Positions 6,022 through 6,754 of a DNA stretch of 6,754 nt are shown piece by piece. The notes under the pieces were generated by a model that worked only from the letters and a program-made list of their open reading frames with translations, made no database searches and was not told where the DNA came from. The position numbers and the translations under genes are program-made. The stretch spans positions 1 to 6,754 of the forward strand of contig CAUEUD010000192.1 in assembly GCA_959020865.1 (NCBI GenBank), written 5' to 3'. This DNA is from Eubacterium limosum. Lineage in GTDB: Bacteria > Bacillota > Clostridia > Eubacteriales > Eubacteriaceae. The stretch's first letter is position 1; each line of letters opens with the position of its first letter.

Positions 6022-6144
6022 TTACCTTGTTACAAGCAAATAGACCAATTTTCGAATTAAAGCATCTGCGGCTTCGTCGGGAAGCTCAGATAAGTATTCT
6101 TTTTTTACGCTTTCCAGAACAGCGGTGATTTTTTGATTTTCCAT
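6022..6144 (-). CDS. 40-residue microprotein between methyltransferase and transporter genes
   Basis: Starts MENQKITAVLESVKKEY and ends ALIRKLVYLLVTR; unrecognised. It is acidic in the middle (SELPDEAAD) and predicted to form two short amphipathic helices, the second hydrophobic enough to contact a membrane or a protein partner. The ATG at 6144 is chosen over a longer upstream frame because a perfect AGGAGG lies six bases before it, overlapping the stop of the preceding gene. Its own TAA is followed at once by the GTG of the transporter. This strict spacing on both sides argues that it is really translated, and in step with both neighbours. It could be a small regulator or subunit of the transporter or methyltransferase, or merely a coupling peptide. 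The function is unknown. Confidence 0.72.
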   Translation of the reverse strand: MENQKITAVLESVKKEYLSELPDEAADALIRKLVYLLVTR

Positions 6145-6150
6145 AATTTG

Positions 6151-6156
6151 CCTCCT
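6151..6156 (-). promoter_or_regulatory. Ribosome binding site of the microprotein, overlapping the upstream stop codon
   Basis: AGGAGG on the minus strand shares two bases with the TAG (6155-6157) of the preceding gene and sits six bases before ATG 6144. It fixes the start of the 40-residue frame and couples its translation to the gene before it. Confidence 0.85.
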
Positions 6157-6754
6157 AATACTTTCCGTTTTCATGTATATAGTCAAATGCAGCGATGATA
6201 TTTTCAGCTTTTGCATCTTCCGTGTCCATCAGAACCATATCTACCGAAAAGATATAGTTTCCATCTGGCGCATAATCATCCAGGCATTGCTTTGCTTTAT
6301 CGACGCACTGCTCTTTAGTACCGGTTTTTAATAGATTTAAGGGCATCCCGCCCATAATAACCATTTTAGATCCGAGCTGTTTTTTATAGGTCTTCAGATC
6401 TCCGTGTTCAAATAAGCCGATGACTTTTGCGTTTGAGGGTAAATCCTGTAAAATACTAAGATATGGCGTCCAGTCATTTTCCATGAAGAACAAAATAGTA
6501 TAGCCGCGTTTCACGCTGACTTCTTCAATATAGCGTTTCATAAATGGAAAATAAAACTTTTCAAAATCTTTTGGCTTTAAAAAAGTGGGTAAATGCAGCG
6601 GAGAAAAGACCACAAAGCCATCCTGAGGTGTCGGATAAGATTCATACAAAAGCTTTTGTACATACTTGTGGATTCCGTTACAAGCCTCTAAAAATTCATT
6701 TGGGTGTCTTCTTAAATCTTTGCTGACCCCTACAAAATCTCGCAGATAATCAAG
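6155..6754 (-). CDS. URO-D superfamily protein (corrinoid/methyltransferase type), 3' part only
   Basis: The frame is open from the window edge to TAG 6155-6157, giving the last 199 residues; the start lies outside. The fold pattern is that of the uroporphyrinogen decarboxylase/MtaA-MtbA-CmuA superfamily: KPKDFEKFYFPFMKRYIEE, then strand YTILFFMEND, then KVIGLFEHGDL, then KMVIMGGMPLNLLKTGTKEQCVDKAKQCL, and a final NYIFSVDMVL...KAENIIAAFDYI. In acetogens such proteins, near corrinoid proteins, move methyl groups from methylated or methoxylated substrates. The zinc ligands typical of MtaA/MtbA (H-x-C and a later Cys) are not conserved: the strand reads FFMEND and the later site SVDMVL. The protein therefore belongs to another subgroup, in which E92, E116 and H117 (partial numbering) are possible metal ligands. 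True haem-pathway HemE is unlikely given the sequence and the operon with a transporter. The substrate cannot be told. Confidence 0.75.
   Translation of the reverse strand, partial: LDYLRDFVGVSKDLRRHPNEFLEACNGIHKYVQKLLYESYPTPQDGFVVFSPLHLPTFLKPKDFEKFYFPFMKRYIEEVSVKRGYTILFFMENDWTPYLSILQDLPSNAKVIGLFEHGDLKTYKKQLGSKMVIMGGMPLNLLKTGTKEQCVDKAKQCLDDYAPDGNYIFSVDMVLMDTEDAKAENIIAAFDYIHENGKY

Overview
The window looks like chromosomal DNA of an anaerobic, low-to-mid GC Gram-positive bacterium. The best guess is an acetogenic Clostridia of the Eubacterium/Acetobacterium type. This rests on strong AGGAGG-type ribosome binding sites, a clostridial-type secreted C1A peptidase with a membrane tail, and a URO-D-fold methyltransferase gene operonic with an MFS/GPH transporter, an arrangement common in methylotrophic acetogens. 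The taxonomic call is inference. No rRNA, tRNA, CRISPR array, integrase or transposase is visible.

Left part (1-1101): an AT-rich, geneless stretch runs abruptly into the GC-rich 3' tail of an M15-type peptidase (phage-lysin-like). The tail keeps its own terminator, so it looks like a relic of a broken gene. Behind it, on the minus strand, lies an AT-rich two-gene MntA/HepT toxin-antitoxin module: a minimal nucleotidyltransferase antitoxin and a HEPN ribonuclease toxin whose frames overlap by 17 bases.

Middle part (1199-4578): a near-consensus sigma-A promoter drives a secreted C1A (papain-like) cysteine peptidase. Its frame is broken by one extra base at about 2330. Restoring the frame gives a 618-residue surface protein with signal peptide, protease domain, lectin-like domain, acidic linker, sortase-like NTQTG motif, membrane helix and RRRKK tail. 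Next comes guaA (GMP synthetase) with its own promoter and a strong terminator. This GuaA is only 435 residues: the ATP-pyrophosphatase and dimerisation domains are complete, but the glutamine amidotransferase domain is shrunken and lacks its catalytic Cys and the His-Glu pair. It therefore probably uses free ammonia or a separate glutaminase subunit. This is the most striking feature of the window.

Right part (4618-6754, minus strand): a tightly coupled operon enters from beyond the right edge. It holds a URO-D/methyltransferase-family protein (partial), an unrecognised 40-residue microprotein, and a GPH-type MFS transporter. The stop of the first gene lies inside the Shine-Dalgarno of the second, and the stop of the second directly abuts the GTG start of the third. 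A plausible reading is uptake of a methylated substrate plus methyl transfer to or from a corrinoid protein. The operon ends against the guaA terminator, which probably works in both directions.
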